Shown here: one piece after another, positions 22,475 to 34,100 of the stretch
Numbering within the stretch: position 1 is the first letter of the stretch
Layout of the letters: each line of letters begins with the position of its first letter
Source of the DNA: Hypericum androsaemum
Lineage: Eukaryota; Streptophyta; Magnoliopsida; Malpighiales; Hypericaceae
DNA length: 64,000 nt
Reading direction: 5' to 3'
NCBI GenBank assembly: GCA_963995505.1
Contig: OZ023180.1
Location: 8,901,263-8,965,262 of the forward strand
The notes under the pieces: model-generated
The model's input: the letters and a program-made list of their open reading frames with translations, nothing else
Databases searched by the model: none
Told to the model about the DNA's origin: nothing
Position numbers and translations under genes: made by a program

Positions 22475-23455
22475 ATGGCCGATTCTAATGATACTCCAAG
22501 ACCCGATATGAATCAGAGATTCACTCAAATGGAGGCGGCAATTCAGGCAATCCTTACACGCCTGGACAACCTCGTTGTGCAACCACCCGGAGGGCAACCC
22601 CCTCCAGCTGAGGTACGTAATGATCAAAGAGAGGAAGAGGAGGATGTAGATTCTGATGCTACCCTTAATGTGAGAAGGGGAGGAAGAGTGTTGAGAGGAC
22701 GAGGTAGAGGAGGTGGTAGACATGGTGATCTAGGACGTGCTCCTGGAAGAGAAGTCTATAGGGAGGATTATGAGCGTGGACGAGAGTATAGGAGGGTGGA
22801 TCGTCCATTCAAAATGAACATAGAGAAATTCTATGGTGATGCGGACGTAGAGGGATTTCTCAATTGGATGGACTCGGTGGAGAAGTACTTCGATTGCATG
22901 GATCTCACGGAGGAGCAGAAGGTGAGTTACGTGGCTTTCAAGTTAGAGTCAGGAGCTACCGTATGGTGGAGGAAGGAACAAGAGTCTCGTAGGAGGAGAG
23001 GAGATCGACCAATTCGTGATTGGCCGACTATGGAGCAAGCCCTACGTGAGAGATTTCTTCCTGTGGATTACCATCAAACCTTGTACTCGCAATTCTTGAC
23101 TTGCACCCAAGGTAACCGATCTATAGACGAGTATACGTCAGAATTTATAAGGCTAGCATCTCGTAATGACGTGGAGGAGAATGAGGACCAGATGATAGCC
23201 CGTTTTGTTGAGGGCCTTCATTATGAAATCAAGAGTAGGATGGAGTTTGATACGTTCTTATTTTTCAACGATGCTTGTGCAAAGGCGAGAAAAATAGGGG
23301 CTGCCTTGAAGAGGAAGAAAGCGCCCTCTATCCGTTTTTCAAGGCCTGGTCAGGCTTCCACCTATTCAAGGGGAGGTGTGGAAAGGAGCACACCCCAAGC
23401 TTCCGAGCCTAAACTCCCTCCTAGTAAGCCTGCCCCTGTAATTGCACAAAGAAAG
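22475..23455 (+). pseudogene. gag: R7 gag, first part (interrupted by R8)
   Basis: Open from MADSNDTPRPDMNQRF through the capsid region (FLNWMDSVEKYFD, VWWRKEQESRRRRGDRPI, FLPVDYHQTLYSQF) and stops only because R8 is inserted after APVIAQRK. The frame resumes without loss at 25882 (GKEVATTS), so the insertion is clean. 327 codons precede the stop created at the R8 edge. Confidence 0.92.
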
Positions 23456-24083
23456 TGATATGAATTAGATCTGCAAGAAGCCATAATTATTTAATAATTC
23501 GTTTTTGAGTTTCAAAGTGTATTTAGTAAGTTAATTATTTGTTAATTTCATTTTACATGAGTTCTATTCTGTTTAGGAAGTTACAAAAAAAGATAATTTC
23601 GTTTTATTAGGAGTTCTAGTCTGTTTAGGAACTCAATTATGAGATAATCACGTTTTCGAATTCCTAGTAGGATTAGAGTTATTTTCCTTTTTAGTTTCCC
23701 TTTTTAAGTCATATTTATCTAGTTAGAAATTTTATTTAATTAGGAATCTCTTTGCAACAATCTGCCTATATATAAAGGCTTTATCAATGAGAATGAGGAG
23801 AATAATTTGAGTACAAAAAACGTGGGCTTTGCTCTCTTGGTTCTTCGGAACTGTTCGAACACAGCGGAGGGATTCCGTTCGTTCACCTTCGACTTATCAA
23901 GCGGATCTACATCACCGTTTGTGGCGTCCTCATCAAATCAAGGTTCTTGTTTCCCTACAGCAGCGGGTCGAGGTTGTTCATACCGAGGTTCTTGCAAAGG
24001 TGCAAACAACGGGTCGAGATTTCCATCAATCTGAACGTAGATAGATCCGGCTTTCGCGTGGATCCGTAACAAGATTCACATCA
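23456..24083 (+). repeat. 5' LTR of R8
   Basis: TGATATGAATTAG to GATTCACATCA, TATA box TATATATAAA at 23767-23776. The U5 shares ACTTATCAAGCGGAT, GTTTGTGGCGT and GCAGCGGGT blocks with group A LTRs. Confidence 0.95.
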
Positions 24084-24085
24084 GT

Positions 24086-24097
24086 TGGTATCAGAGC
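24086..24097 (+). other. Primer binding site of R8
   Basis: TGGTATCAGAGC, initiator tRNA-Met type, the same as in groups A and B. Confidence 0.88.
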
Positions 24098-24341
24098 TTA
24101 GGCTCTACTTCAGATCATCTATCTTTAAATTTCGTTTTTGTTTTCATTAGTTTTCAATTATTGTTCTTATTTTATTCTGAGTTGGAGAAAGAAAAAAAAA
24201 TAAAAAAAGCGGAAAAAAATTCCGAAAAAAAAGAAAGATAGAGAAGAAGGCAGCCAAGAAAAGAAGAAGAAAGAAGGCTGAAAAAAAAAATCAAAAAAAG
24301 AAAAGAAAAGTTGAAAGTAGAAAAAAAGTGAATCTGCAAGA

Positions 24342-25259
24342 ATGTCCTATAACTACTCAAGAAGATCCTTTGAAGGTGTTGCACCATTGGTTGGTGATCC
24401 ACACACGTTTATGGATGCCCTTCTTAGTGGGATGAGGCATATAATGAGAACGGAGGTTAAGAAGCTCAGCAAAAAGGTGGACCGGATAGTGTGCAAACAA
24501 GAGAGGATACATGATGTTCCTAATGTCTGTAGCGGAAGACAAATTCAACAAAAGAGGATGAGGGTCAAAGATGAGAAGAATTCAGGAGCTAATTTTGTTG
24601 GAGAAGTCAATGGAAAGAGGGAGAACACCATTAACACTAAGCACGACATTGAGGGGAAGGTATGTAGTTTTGACGATTTGGAGGTTACACCTGAAGTGAT
24701 TGTTGAAGAAGAGGTTTTGACATGGGAGGAATTTGGTGAATATTCTATTGACTTGTTCGATGGAGAATGTTTTGATGACCATGCCATGTCACTTCTTTGC
24801 TTGAGGGATTTGTTCAATGAATCAGAATTGGTGGATGTTGTTCATATGAAGAAGTGCTTAACTGCTATTGATGGTGAACAAGAAGAACTTATTGTTTTAG
24901 TTGACAAGGAAGATGTCCAACCCATATCTTACATGTCTCATGATTTACATGTTGAACATATTGACTTCTTAGGTGTGGACAAGTTTAATTATGTTGGAGG
25001 TTCATCATTGATCAACTTCTGGAATAGTTTGAAGTTCAAAGAAAGGCTTGTGCAAATAAGTAAGATTTTGGTTTTTGATTTGGAGAGGACTTCAGATTGC
25101 TTATGTTCAAAGTATCTATTCTGTTGGGATGGAAGATATCAAATTCAACCAAGACGTTCCAAGACTTGTTCAAGCATGATCGTGAATTGGAAAAAGTATG
25201 ATGGATGCAAGGATTTGAGGACAAATCCATTTGAAGAGGAGGAGAATGATATGAATTAG
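24342..25259 (+). CDS. R8 conserved NA-family protein of unknown function, 305 residues
   Basis: This is the only ORF of R8 and is intact. The N-terminus MSYNYSRRSFEG is followed by a basic helical stretch (~20-60) and an acidic middle. The core, about residues 120-200, contains VLTWEEFGEYSIDLFDG, FDDHAMSLL and VDVVHMKKC. A basic patch (QIQPRRSKTC, ~275) precedes the C-terminal tail DLRTNPFEEEEND. The tail is the one found at the end of group A pol just before the LTR, and the polypurine tract lies in it. No zinc knuckle, protease, RT, RNase H or integrase motif is present. The same protein is coded by R1, R6 and, more diverged, R11. Conservation at protein level suggests a role in packaging or particle formation, which is a guess. 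The start is the first ATG after the purine tract. Confidence 0.8.
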   Translation: MSYNYSRRSFEGVAPLVGDPHTFMDALLSGMRHIMRTEVKKLSKKVDRIVCKQERIHDVPNVCSGRQIQQKRMRVKDEKNSGANFVGEVNGKRENTINTKHDIEGKVCSFDDLEVTPEVIVEEEVLTWEEFGEYSIDLFDGECFDDHAMSLLCLRDLFNESELVDVVHMKKCLTAIDGEQEELIVLVDKEDVQPISYMSHDLHVEHIDFLGVDKFNYVGGSSLINFWNSLKFKERLVQISKILVFDLERTSDCLCSKYLFCWDGRYQIQPRRSKTCSSMIVNWKKYDGCKDLRTNPFEEEENDMN

Positions 25260-25876
25260 ATCTGCAAGAAGCCATAATTATTTAATAATTCGTTTTTGAG
25301 TTTCAAAGTGTATTTAGTAAGTTAATTATTTGTTAATTTCATTTTACATGAGTTCTATTCTGTTTAGGAAGTTACAAAAAAAGATAATTTCGTTTTATTA
25401 GGAGTTCTAGTCTGTTTAGGAACTCAATTATGAGATAATCACGTTTTTGAGTATTCCTAGTAGGATTAGAGTTATTTTCCTTTTTAGTTTCCCTTTTTAA
25501 GTCATATTTATCTAGTTAGAAATTTTATTTAATTAGGAATCTCTTTGTAACAATCTGCCTATATATAAAGGCTTTATCAATGAGAATGAGGAGAATAATT
25601 TGAGTACAAAAAACGTAGGCTTTGCTCTCTTGGTTCTTCGGAACTGTTCGAACACAGCGGAGGGATTCCGTTCGTTCACCTTCGACTTATCAAGCGGATC
25701 TACATCACCGTTTGTGGCGTCCTCATCAAATCAAGGTTCTTGTTTCCCTACAGCAGCGGGTCGAGGTTGTTCATACCGAGGTTCTTGCAAAGGTGCAAAC
25801 AACAGGTCGAGATTTCCATCAATCTGAACGTAGATAGATCCGGCTTTCGCGTGGATCCGTAACAAGATTCACATCA
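25247..25876 (+). repeat. 3' LTR of R8
   Basis: 630 bp, starts inside the last codons of the ORF, ends GATTCACATCA, followed by GAAAG. Confidence 0.95.
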
Positions 25877-25881
25877 GAAAG

Positions 25882-28800
25882 GGAAAAGAGGTAGCCACAA
25901 CCTCATCAATCCGATGTTTCAAATGCAATGAAATGGGCCACAAGTCTAGTGATTGCCCTAAACGCAAGTTTACACAACTTTGCGAGAAGGAAGATTCGGA
26001 TGAGGAGGAGGAAGGGGCGTACTTGTGTGCACCCGTGGACGAGGATGATGAAGAGGAGGAGAACTCTGAAGGAGAAGAGTATTGCGGGGTCATACAGAAG
26101 GTAGCATTGACCGCAACCAAAAGAGATGACTCCCAACGTAATAACTTGTTTCGCACGAGTTGTCATGTTGGGAAAGTTGTGTGCGAAGTGATAATTGATG
26201 GAGGCAGCCAGGAGAACTTTGTGAGCAGCAAGACAGTGGAGAAGCTTGGCTTGAAGACCTCGCCTCACCCCACTCCATACTCCATTGGATGGGTTAGATC
26301 CGGGGGTGGAATCAAGGTTAATTCAAGGTGCACCATTCCTATCACAGTTGGCAAGTATTCGGACTTAGTCGAATGTGATGTCCTTGAAATGGATGCATGC
26401 AACATCCTTCTTGGACGACCGTGGGAATTTGACAACAAGGTTGTGCACCGCGGAGAGGAGAACACGTACGAGTTAAAGAAAGGAGGCGAGAAGTTCACGT
26501 TATTGCCGAAGAAGCCAAAGTACGTGAAGAGTGCCAAGCAACTTGTTTTGATGGTGACTTCCTCTCGTGTTCTCGCGAGTTGTTTCCAAGAGGCGGGTTT
26601 CCTCCATATGCTCGTGATGACAAGTTCACAAGAACCAGGATAGAAAGACAGCGAGCTGATTTCGGACGTGGTCTTGAAATTATTTAACGAATTCCCCGAG
26701 CTGATCGATGAGGAGTTGCAAAAAGGGGTGCCTCCCTTGCGAGATATCCAACATCGGATTGATCTCATCCCTGGTGCAACACTTCCGAACCTTCCTCATT
26801 ATAGAATGAGTCCGAAGGAGAACCAGATCTTGAGGGAACAAGTTCAAGAGCTTCTTGACAAAGGACAAGTGCAAGAAAGCTTGAGTCCTTGTGGAGTTCC
26901 TGCATTGCTTGTGCCAAAGAAAGATGGTACGTGGAGAATGTGCATAGATAGTCGCGCCATCAACAAGATCACAATTGGATATCGTTTTCCAATCCCGCGC
27001 CTTAATGACATGCTGGACAACTTAAGTGGTGCATCCATTTTCTCCAAGATTGATTTAAGAAGTGGATACCATCAAATCAGAATTCGTCCCGGAGATGAAT
27101 GGAAGACCGCTTTCAAGACACGTGACGGACTCTATGAGTGGCTTGTAATGCCATTCGGATTGACAAACGCGCCCAGTACCTTCATGCGTCTTATGCATCA
27201 AGTCTTTAAACCCTTCCTTGACAAGTCAGTGGTGGTGTATTTTGATGACATTCTGGTTTACAGCCAATCCGAGGATGATCATCTTAAGCATTTGAAGGAG
27301 GTGTTCACGGCTCTGAGGGACAATCAACTCTATGTTAACCTAAAGAAATGTAGCTTTTGGAAGGACAAGCTACTTTTCTTAGGGTTTGTGGTTGGAAAGG
27401 AGGGAATTCACGTGGATCAAGCCAAGATTGATGCTATTAGATCGTGGCCTGCCCCTCAGAATGTGAGTCAAACGAGGAGCTTCCTTGGTTTGGCAAGCTT
27501 CTATAGAAGATTTATTCGGGAATTCAGCTTGCTTGCAGCTCCTTTGACTTCCTTGCTCAAGAAACAAACCCCTTTCGTGTGGAGCACCGAAGCCGAGCAA
27601 GCTTTCCAAATTCTTAAAAACAAGCTGAGTAGTGCACCCGTGCTAGCCCTCCCTGATTTCGCAAAATTGTTCGAAGTGGAGGTGGATGCCTCCGGACTTG
27701 GAATTGGAGCCGTGCTTTCACAAGAAAAGAAGCCCGTAGCTTTTTTCAGTGAAAAGCTGAGTGAAGCCAGATTGAAGTGGACCACGTATGAGAAAGAGTT
27801 CTACGCGGTCTTCCGAGCACTCAAGACGTGGGAACACTACTTGATTGGTAAGGAATTCGTCCTCTTTACTGATCATAGAGCACTGAAATTTCCATTTCAT
27901 ATTTCTTATAAGAGTGGAAATCAAAATGTAGTAGCTGACGCATTGAGTAGAAGGATTACATTGCTCACTGAACTACGTGGAACCATCACCTCATTTGATT
28001 GTTTGCCTGAGTTATATGAAAACGACGAGGACTTTGGCACCATTTGGTTAAAATGTGCAAATGAAAAGGGGGTGGATGACTACTATTTGCAAGATGGGTT
28101 CTTGATGAAAGGGAATCTGTTATGTGTTCCGAAGACTTCATTGCGAGATCAGTTGATTTGGGAGGTACATGGTGGTGGATTGTCCGCGCACATGGGAAGA
28201 GACAAAACCTTGTCATCGTTGCAAGAAAGGTTTTACTGGCCGCGGATGGCAAGAGAGGTTGCAAAGCATGTCAAGCATTGTCGTGTTTGTCAAGAGACGA
28301 AGGGGACAGTAAACAACACGGGCTTGTACTCTCCTTTACCAATTCCGAGTGCAATTTGGGAAGACCTCAGTATGGATTTTGTTCTTGGCTTACCCCGCAC
28401 TCCAAGAGGAGCGGATTCTATTTTTGTCATTGTGGACAGGTTGTCAAAGATGGCGCACTTCGTGCCTTGCAAGAAAACCAATGATGCATCCGCGGTGGCA
28501 AGACATTTCTTTCGGGAAGTGGTGCGGTTGCATGGTGTTCCAAAGACCATCGTTTCTGATCGTGACACCAAGTTCCTCACGAGCTTTTGGAAGACATTAT
28601 GGAGGATGTTTGATGCCACGCTACAATTTAGCACAACCGCACACCCGCAAACAGATGGTCAGACTGAAGTAACCAATCGCACACTTGGCAACCTTCTCCG
28701 CAGTTTGTGACACGAACGACAAAGGCAATGGGATCTTGCTCTTCCTATTGCGGAATTTGCTTACAATGGTGCTGTCCACAGGTCCACGGGCAAGTCTCCA

Positions 28801-29235
28801 TTTGAGTTGGTGTACACCAAGGTGCCGAATCACTTGGTGGATGTGTCTATGGTGCCACGACCTCCTCGTGGCAATCCAGCAGCTATTTCTTATGCGGAGC
28901 ACGTCCAAAGTGTGCTTGACGCGGTCAAGAAGAGGCTGGAAGCAACGTACTCCAAGGAGAAGGCGCGAGTTGATGAGCATAGGCGTGCACAATTGTTCTT
29001 GCCGGGAGAAAAGGTTATGGTGCATTTTCGCAAGGAACGCATGCCCGCGCACTTAGGAGGCAAGTTGCAAGCCCGAAAATTTGGCCCTTACAAGGTGTTG
29101 AGGCGAGTCCATGACAACGCCTATGTGATTGATCTACCTGAATACTTGGGAGTGTCGAAGACGTTCAACATTGCGGATTTAACTCCGTACTATGATCCGC
29201 CTCCCATGCCCTCCAGGTTGGCTGCATGGGACTAG
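25882..29235 (+). pseudogene. pol: R7 gag end, protease, RT, RNase H and integrase, with two stops
   Basis: Domains in order: zinc knuckle CFKCNEMGHKSSDC (~25915), protease IIDGGSQENF (~26190), RT with [13 protein letters not shown] (~26910) and YFDDILVYS (~27240), RNase H ([17 protein letters not shown]), integrase [34 protein letters not shown] module precedes the end at 29235. Stops at 26641-26643 and 28708-28710 are both in frame with the next segment, so each looks like a single nonsense change. Near 27890 [12 protein letters not shown] lacks the usual KLN..HARW segment, an in-frame loss in late RNase H. Unlike group A, the ORF ends before the LTR. No chromodomain is seen. Confidence 0.9.
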
Positions 29236-29257
29236 CATGCTCTTAAGGAGGGGAGGA

Positions 29258-29747
29258 TGACGTAGGACGTCCATGTTTCTCGTCCATTCGGCCTACTCTT
29301 TCTCTCTTGCATGGTGTGCATGCTAGTTATTATGACAAACTGTCCGAATTGTATGTGTGTTTAATGTGCGTGTGTAATGCGTATGTAATAAGGCAAGTTA
29401 ATGCCATTATGAGGGGTTAAAGCTGGTGAAACGGCTGGCTGGAGGCGAGGAGGTGCGTGATCCTTGTCGCCTTAATGTTGCCTGGAATCACGCCCCTATT
29501 TGTATTCATTTTGAAGGAATAAACGGACAGCAGAAAAGAAGTTAAGCAAAAGACTTACCGTGTTGGTGTAAGCTAGCCCCAACTTGCATGGATTTGCAAT
29601 TGTTCTAAAGATTGGCCCTCTTGTTGGCTGTTTTCCTACGAAAACCCACCCTTGGTTTGATTCGGAAGGATCGAGCTCAAGGCAACTATCTTGTTCGATT
29701 CACGTCCGAGTCAGCGTGTTGCCAACTCCTTCCGTTGTGCTACGTCA
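29258..29747 (+). repeat. 3' LTR of R7
   Basis: 490 bp, TGACGTAGGACG to GTGCTACGTCA, preceded by the purine tract AAGGAGGGGAGGA. The following bases AGATT continue R6. Confidence 0.92.
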
Positions 29748-29807
29748 AGATTCACCAAATTCCTCCCATGTCAAAACCTCTTCTTCAACAATCACTTCAG
29801 GTGTAAC
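29748..29807 (-). repeat. R6 internal fragment between R7 and R9
   Basis: On the minus strand this is the NA ORF segment around VTPEVIVEEEVLTWEEFGE, continuous with 21811 once R7 is removed. It ends at the R9 LTR. Confidence 0.88.
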
Positions 29808-30618
29808 TGATGTGAGACCATCCAACAACGAGCATGGAGCATTGCGTGTTCCAATTGGGCCAATTACAAGAGCACGGGCCAAGAAGCTTCAAGCTGAACT
29901 GAATGGATTTATTGAAGGCATTCGGACTCAAGTTGAATCAAGCAAGCCCAAGGACGACCTAGAAGGCCATGTTAAGCCCATACACGTTATTGGTGCTATT
30001 TTAGAAGCCTAGCATGCACAAGATTCTTTTGGATGCATGCAAACAGAATTTCAACTTATCTTGGACATGCATCCCTAAATTTTAGGAACTTCTTTTCCTA
30101 TGTTTTAGGACGTGATATTTACTAGATATTCTAGTATCTATCTTAGTTTAGTTTGTTTTTCCTACTTAGTGAATAATTAGGCCAGAATCCCTTTTATTTA
30201 GGAAGGTGAGTTTTGGCCAGCTTTGAACTCCTTATTTGGAGTTAGTTTTTGTTTAGGAATGTTTGAGACTTTTGGGGCCTATATAAAGGGACTCCTAGCA
30301 ATAAAAACGTGGACAATCTTTTATTCATTCAGAATATACTTAGCTATTGCTAGTTTGTGAGTTTTGATACTCATTGTGTGTTCTTGGTTAGGCTAGTGCG
30401 TCGCTTAGCTAGGGCAACGTATTTCACTTATCAAACAGATTATCCACCTCTGTTTGTGGCGTGATTCGACTTAAGGACTTGGGTTCTTGACTTCCATTGA
30501 TCGGGTTGCGGTGAGACATCACCAAGGTTCGTGCATTGCGTAGTTGGAGTTGGAGTCTTTCTCATCCATCAAGTAGCAGCGGTCCGTTCGTGTGGAATTC
30601 CCAGTGAGTTTTACATCA
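29808..30618 (+). repeat. 5' LTR of R9
   Basis: TGATGTGAGACC to GTTTTACATCA, TATA box 30280-30287. It codes the gag-pol tail (GPITRARAKKLQ). Confidence 0.94.
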
Positions 30619-31170
30619 TTTGGTATCAGAGCTACGGCTTGCTACTACCTTTAATTTCGTTTTACTAAGTTCAGCTTACAATTCGTCTTTGTTTTGTTGC
30701 CGAACTTGAGTAGAGTTTGTTTGGTTGCATTCGGTTGAGACAAGAAAAGAAAAGAAAGAAAAGGGAAAAGAAAAGAAAGGAAAGAAAGAAAAGAGAGAGT
30801 ACGCACCAAACAGGAATTGCAAGACTAAATAGGCATTCGCAAGAAAGAGGAAGCGCCTAGGGCAAGGAGAAACGTGCAAGACCAAAGAGGGAGACCAAGT
30901 AGAGCCTTCTAAACGTAAGAAAACAAGCGGATAACATTCTGTTTGTTTGGTGAAATTTGTAGTTCAAGCAAAGGCGGTGCTAGCTTTAGTAAGAACATAC
31001 AAGTATCACGAGTGGAAAAAGGCAAGAGTGTGTGAGCTCATTAGAGAGAAAAGCCAAATATTTGAGCGCAAACACGAGGGAACTTGAGTGCACCTTACAT
31101 TGAGAGAAACACGTAAGGGAGTGAACTTGTGAGGCCATATTTTTTTTTACTAACCAAGTTTTCTTGCAGC
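30619..31170 (+). other. 5' leader of R9
   Basis: Primer site, a shorter GAAAA purine tract (~30743-30800), the AGAACATACAAGTATCACG block, AAAAGGCAAG, and TACTAAC plus T tract plus TTGCAG immediately before the ATG at 31171. No gene. Confidence 0.82.
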
Positions 31171-34100
31171 ATGTCTCACGAAGGCGAGGGAGAAAAGGAG
31201 GGAACCTTGGCCCAAGTTGACATTAAGTTGCTCACGGAGGCTCTAACAAGGAATTTCCAACGCATGATGAGTGCAATGGAGCGAGCTAGCACAAGTCATG
31301 CACCAAGAAGGAGAGCACCAAAAGAGTCAAGTGGAGAAGATTCTGACCATGAAGAAGATGCAAGATCCACAAGGAACTATAGGAGGCCGAGAGTTGAACA
31401 ACCCATACGAGGCGAAATTCATGCACGTAGAGGGAGAGCGCCTATAGAAGCATGTGGAGAAGAATCTGACCATGACGAAGATGCAAGATCAACAAGGAAC
31501 TATAGGAGGCCGAGAGTTGAACGCCATCCTAGGGAGGCAAGGCGAAGAGAGGATGACAACATAGGAAGCATTAAACTAAAAATACCTACCTTTGCTGGTC
31601 GTTCTGATCCGGAAGCTTACTTGGAGTGGGAGAAGAAAATTGAATTTGTGTTTGATTGCCACAATCATTCCGAAGCAAAGAAGGTAAAACTTGCCATCAC
31701 TGAGTTTACTGATTATGCTATAACTTGGTGTGATCAACTTGTGACAAGCAGGAGGCGTAATGGAGAGCGCCCTATAGCTACTTGGGAGGGAATGAAAGTG
31801 GTGATGCGGAAGAGGTTTGTTCCAAGTCATTACTATAGGGAGCTATACAAGAAGTTACAAGGCATGAGGCAAGGGAGCTTGAGTGTGGAGGAATTTTACA
31901 AGCAAATGGAGCTAGCCATGATAAGAGCTGATGTTGAGGAAGATAGAGAAGCTACCATGGCAAGATTTCTGAATGGACTCAATTCTGAGATCCAAGACAA
32001 AGTAGAGTTGCAACACTATGTGGAGTTGGAGGACATGGTGCACATGGCCACCAAGATTGAGAAGCAACTAAAGAGAGGAGGAGGAACAAGAGCTACATCA
32101 GGTTCTAATTGGAAGCCGAGTTATCCAAGGAAGTTTGACAAACCACAGGCTACCAAAGAAGGGCAAAAATCCGAGAGTTCCAACACCAACTCTCAGAAGA
32201 AGGTGGAGGCCCCTCCCGCAAGAAACCGTGACATTAAGTGCTTTAAGTGTCAAGGAAGGGGTCATATATCTAGTCAATGCCCCAACAAGCAGATCATGGT
32301 GATTAGAGAAAATGGGGAGATTGAAACTGAAGGAGAGGAGTCGGAGCATGAAAGCCTACCCTCATTGGAGGATCTGTCCGAGGAGGAGTATCACGCACCC
32401 GGGGGACTTACCCTAGTCAGTAGGCGAGCCTTGAACTCCCAAGCCAAAGAAGAAGATGATGCAGCCCAAAGAGAAAACATCTTTCACACAAGGTGTTATG
32501 TTAAAGACAAAGTGTGTAGTGTCATCATTGATGGAGGGAGTTGTGCTAATGTAGCAAGTACCACTATGGTTGAGAAGCTAGGGTTGCGCACTGAAAAACA
32601 CCCTAAACCATACAAGCTACAATGGCTGAATGATAGTGGAGAAGTGAGAGTGATGAAGCAAGTGTTAGTGGCCTTTCGCATTGGCAATTATGAAGATGAG
32701 GTGTTATGTGACGTGGTACCAATGCAAGCGGGTCACCTACTGTTGGGAAGGCCATGGCAGTTTGATAGAAGAGTAACTCATAATGGCTACACCAACAAGT
32801 ACTCGTTCATACTCAAGAAGCGGCTGATCACCTTAGCACCCTTGGCACCATCACAAGTCTGTGAGGATCAAAGGAAGTTGCAAATTGAATGTGATGAAAA
32901 GAAAAGGAGTGATCAAAAGAAAAAGATTGAGAGGAGAGAAGAAGCCGAAAAACAGAAAGAAAAAATGGCCAAAAGAGAGGAAATACTTGAGAAAACAAAA
33001 GAAGCCAGAAAAACAGAAATAAAGTCGGCCATTGAGAGAAAATCCGAGGGATGGAAAAGAAACTACTATGTGAGAGCAAGTGAGATTAAGCAAGCTTGTT
33101 TTGAAAAACAGTCTATGATCTTACTTCGGTATAGGGAGACACTTTTGGTTGCTAACGAGCTTGAGCCACATTTGCCAAGCATGGTTAAATCTCTTTTACA
33201 GGATTTTGAGGATGTATTCCCCAATGAGCTACCACCAGGTTTGCCACCAATAAGGGGAATTGAACATCAGATTGACTTCGTTCCGGGAGCGTCAATTCCA
33301 AACCGACCAGCTTATAGAAGCAATCCGGAGGAGACGAAAGAACTTGAGAAGCAAGTCAATGAACTTTTGGAGAAAGGGTACGTGAGAGAGAGCATGAGTC
33401 CATGCGCTGTTCCGGTCTTACTTGTGCCAAAGAAAGATGGATCATGGAGGATGTGTGTTGATTGTCGCGCTGTCCACAACATTACGGTAAAATATCGTCA
33501 CCCTATTCCTCGTTTAGATGACATGTTGGATGAGTTGTATGGTTCTTGCATGTTTTCAAAGATTGATTTGAAAAGTGGTTATCATCAGATTCGCATGAAA
33601 GAAGGTAATGAATGGAAAACAGCGTTTAAAACGAAGTATGGTTTGTATGAATGGATGGTCATGCCTTTTGGATTATCTAATGCACCTAGTACATTCATGC
33701 GCCTTATGAATCATGTTTTACGTCCATTCATTGGCAAATTTGTAGTTGTTTACTTTGATGATATACTCATTTATAGCAAGAGCATTGAGGAGCACGTAGA
33801 GCACTTGAAATCTGTTTTGATTGCACTTAGGGAGGATCAATTATTTGCTAACTTGAAGAAGTGCACCTTTTGCACAGATAAGCTTGTATTCTTGGGTTTT
33901 GTTGTTAGTGCTGAAGGAATACAGGTTGATGAAGAAAAGATAAAGGCAATTAGGGATTGGCCGACCCCCACAAACATTGCACATGTTCGAAGCTTCCATG
34001 GACTAGCAAGCTTCTACCGAAGATTTGTGAAAGATTTTAGCACCATAGCCGCACCACTCACCGAAGTCATTAAGAAGAGCGTTGGATTCAGCTGGGGAGA

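Larger units (their letters stand above)
23456..25876 (+). mobile_element. R8: complete non-autonomous NA-family retrotransposon, 2.42 kb
   Basis: LTRs of 628 bp (23456-24083) and 630 bp (25247-25876), a perfect target duplication GAAAG (23451-23455, 25877-25881), primer site, purine-rich leader, one ORF and polypurine tract. About six LTR differences are seen by eye. There is no pol, so it needs enzymes in trans. It is inserted in R7 gag. It is the reference copy for the NA family. Confidence 0.95.
21812..29747 (+). mobile_element. R7: group B Ty3/gypsy element, full length but broken, host of R8
   Basis: 490-bp LTRs at 21812-22301 and 29258-29747 with about four differences seen by eye. 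The target site is ATATT on the left and AGATT on the right, one mismatch, and the R6 sequence continues across it. Inside are gag-pol with two stops and the R8 insertion (23456-25876). Confidence 0.93.
20674..29807 (-). mobile_element. R6: NA-family element on the minus strand, 3' half, interrupted by R7
   Basis: Reading the minus strand: an internal fragment at 29807-29748, then R7, then internal 21811-21304 and the 3' LTR 21303-20674. The two internal pieces join exactly where R7 is inserted. Its 5' end is lost at 29807, where R9 begins. It sits in R5. Confidence 0.85.
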
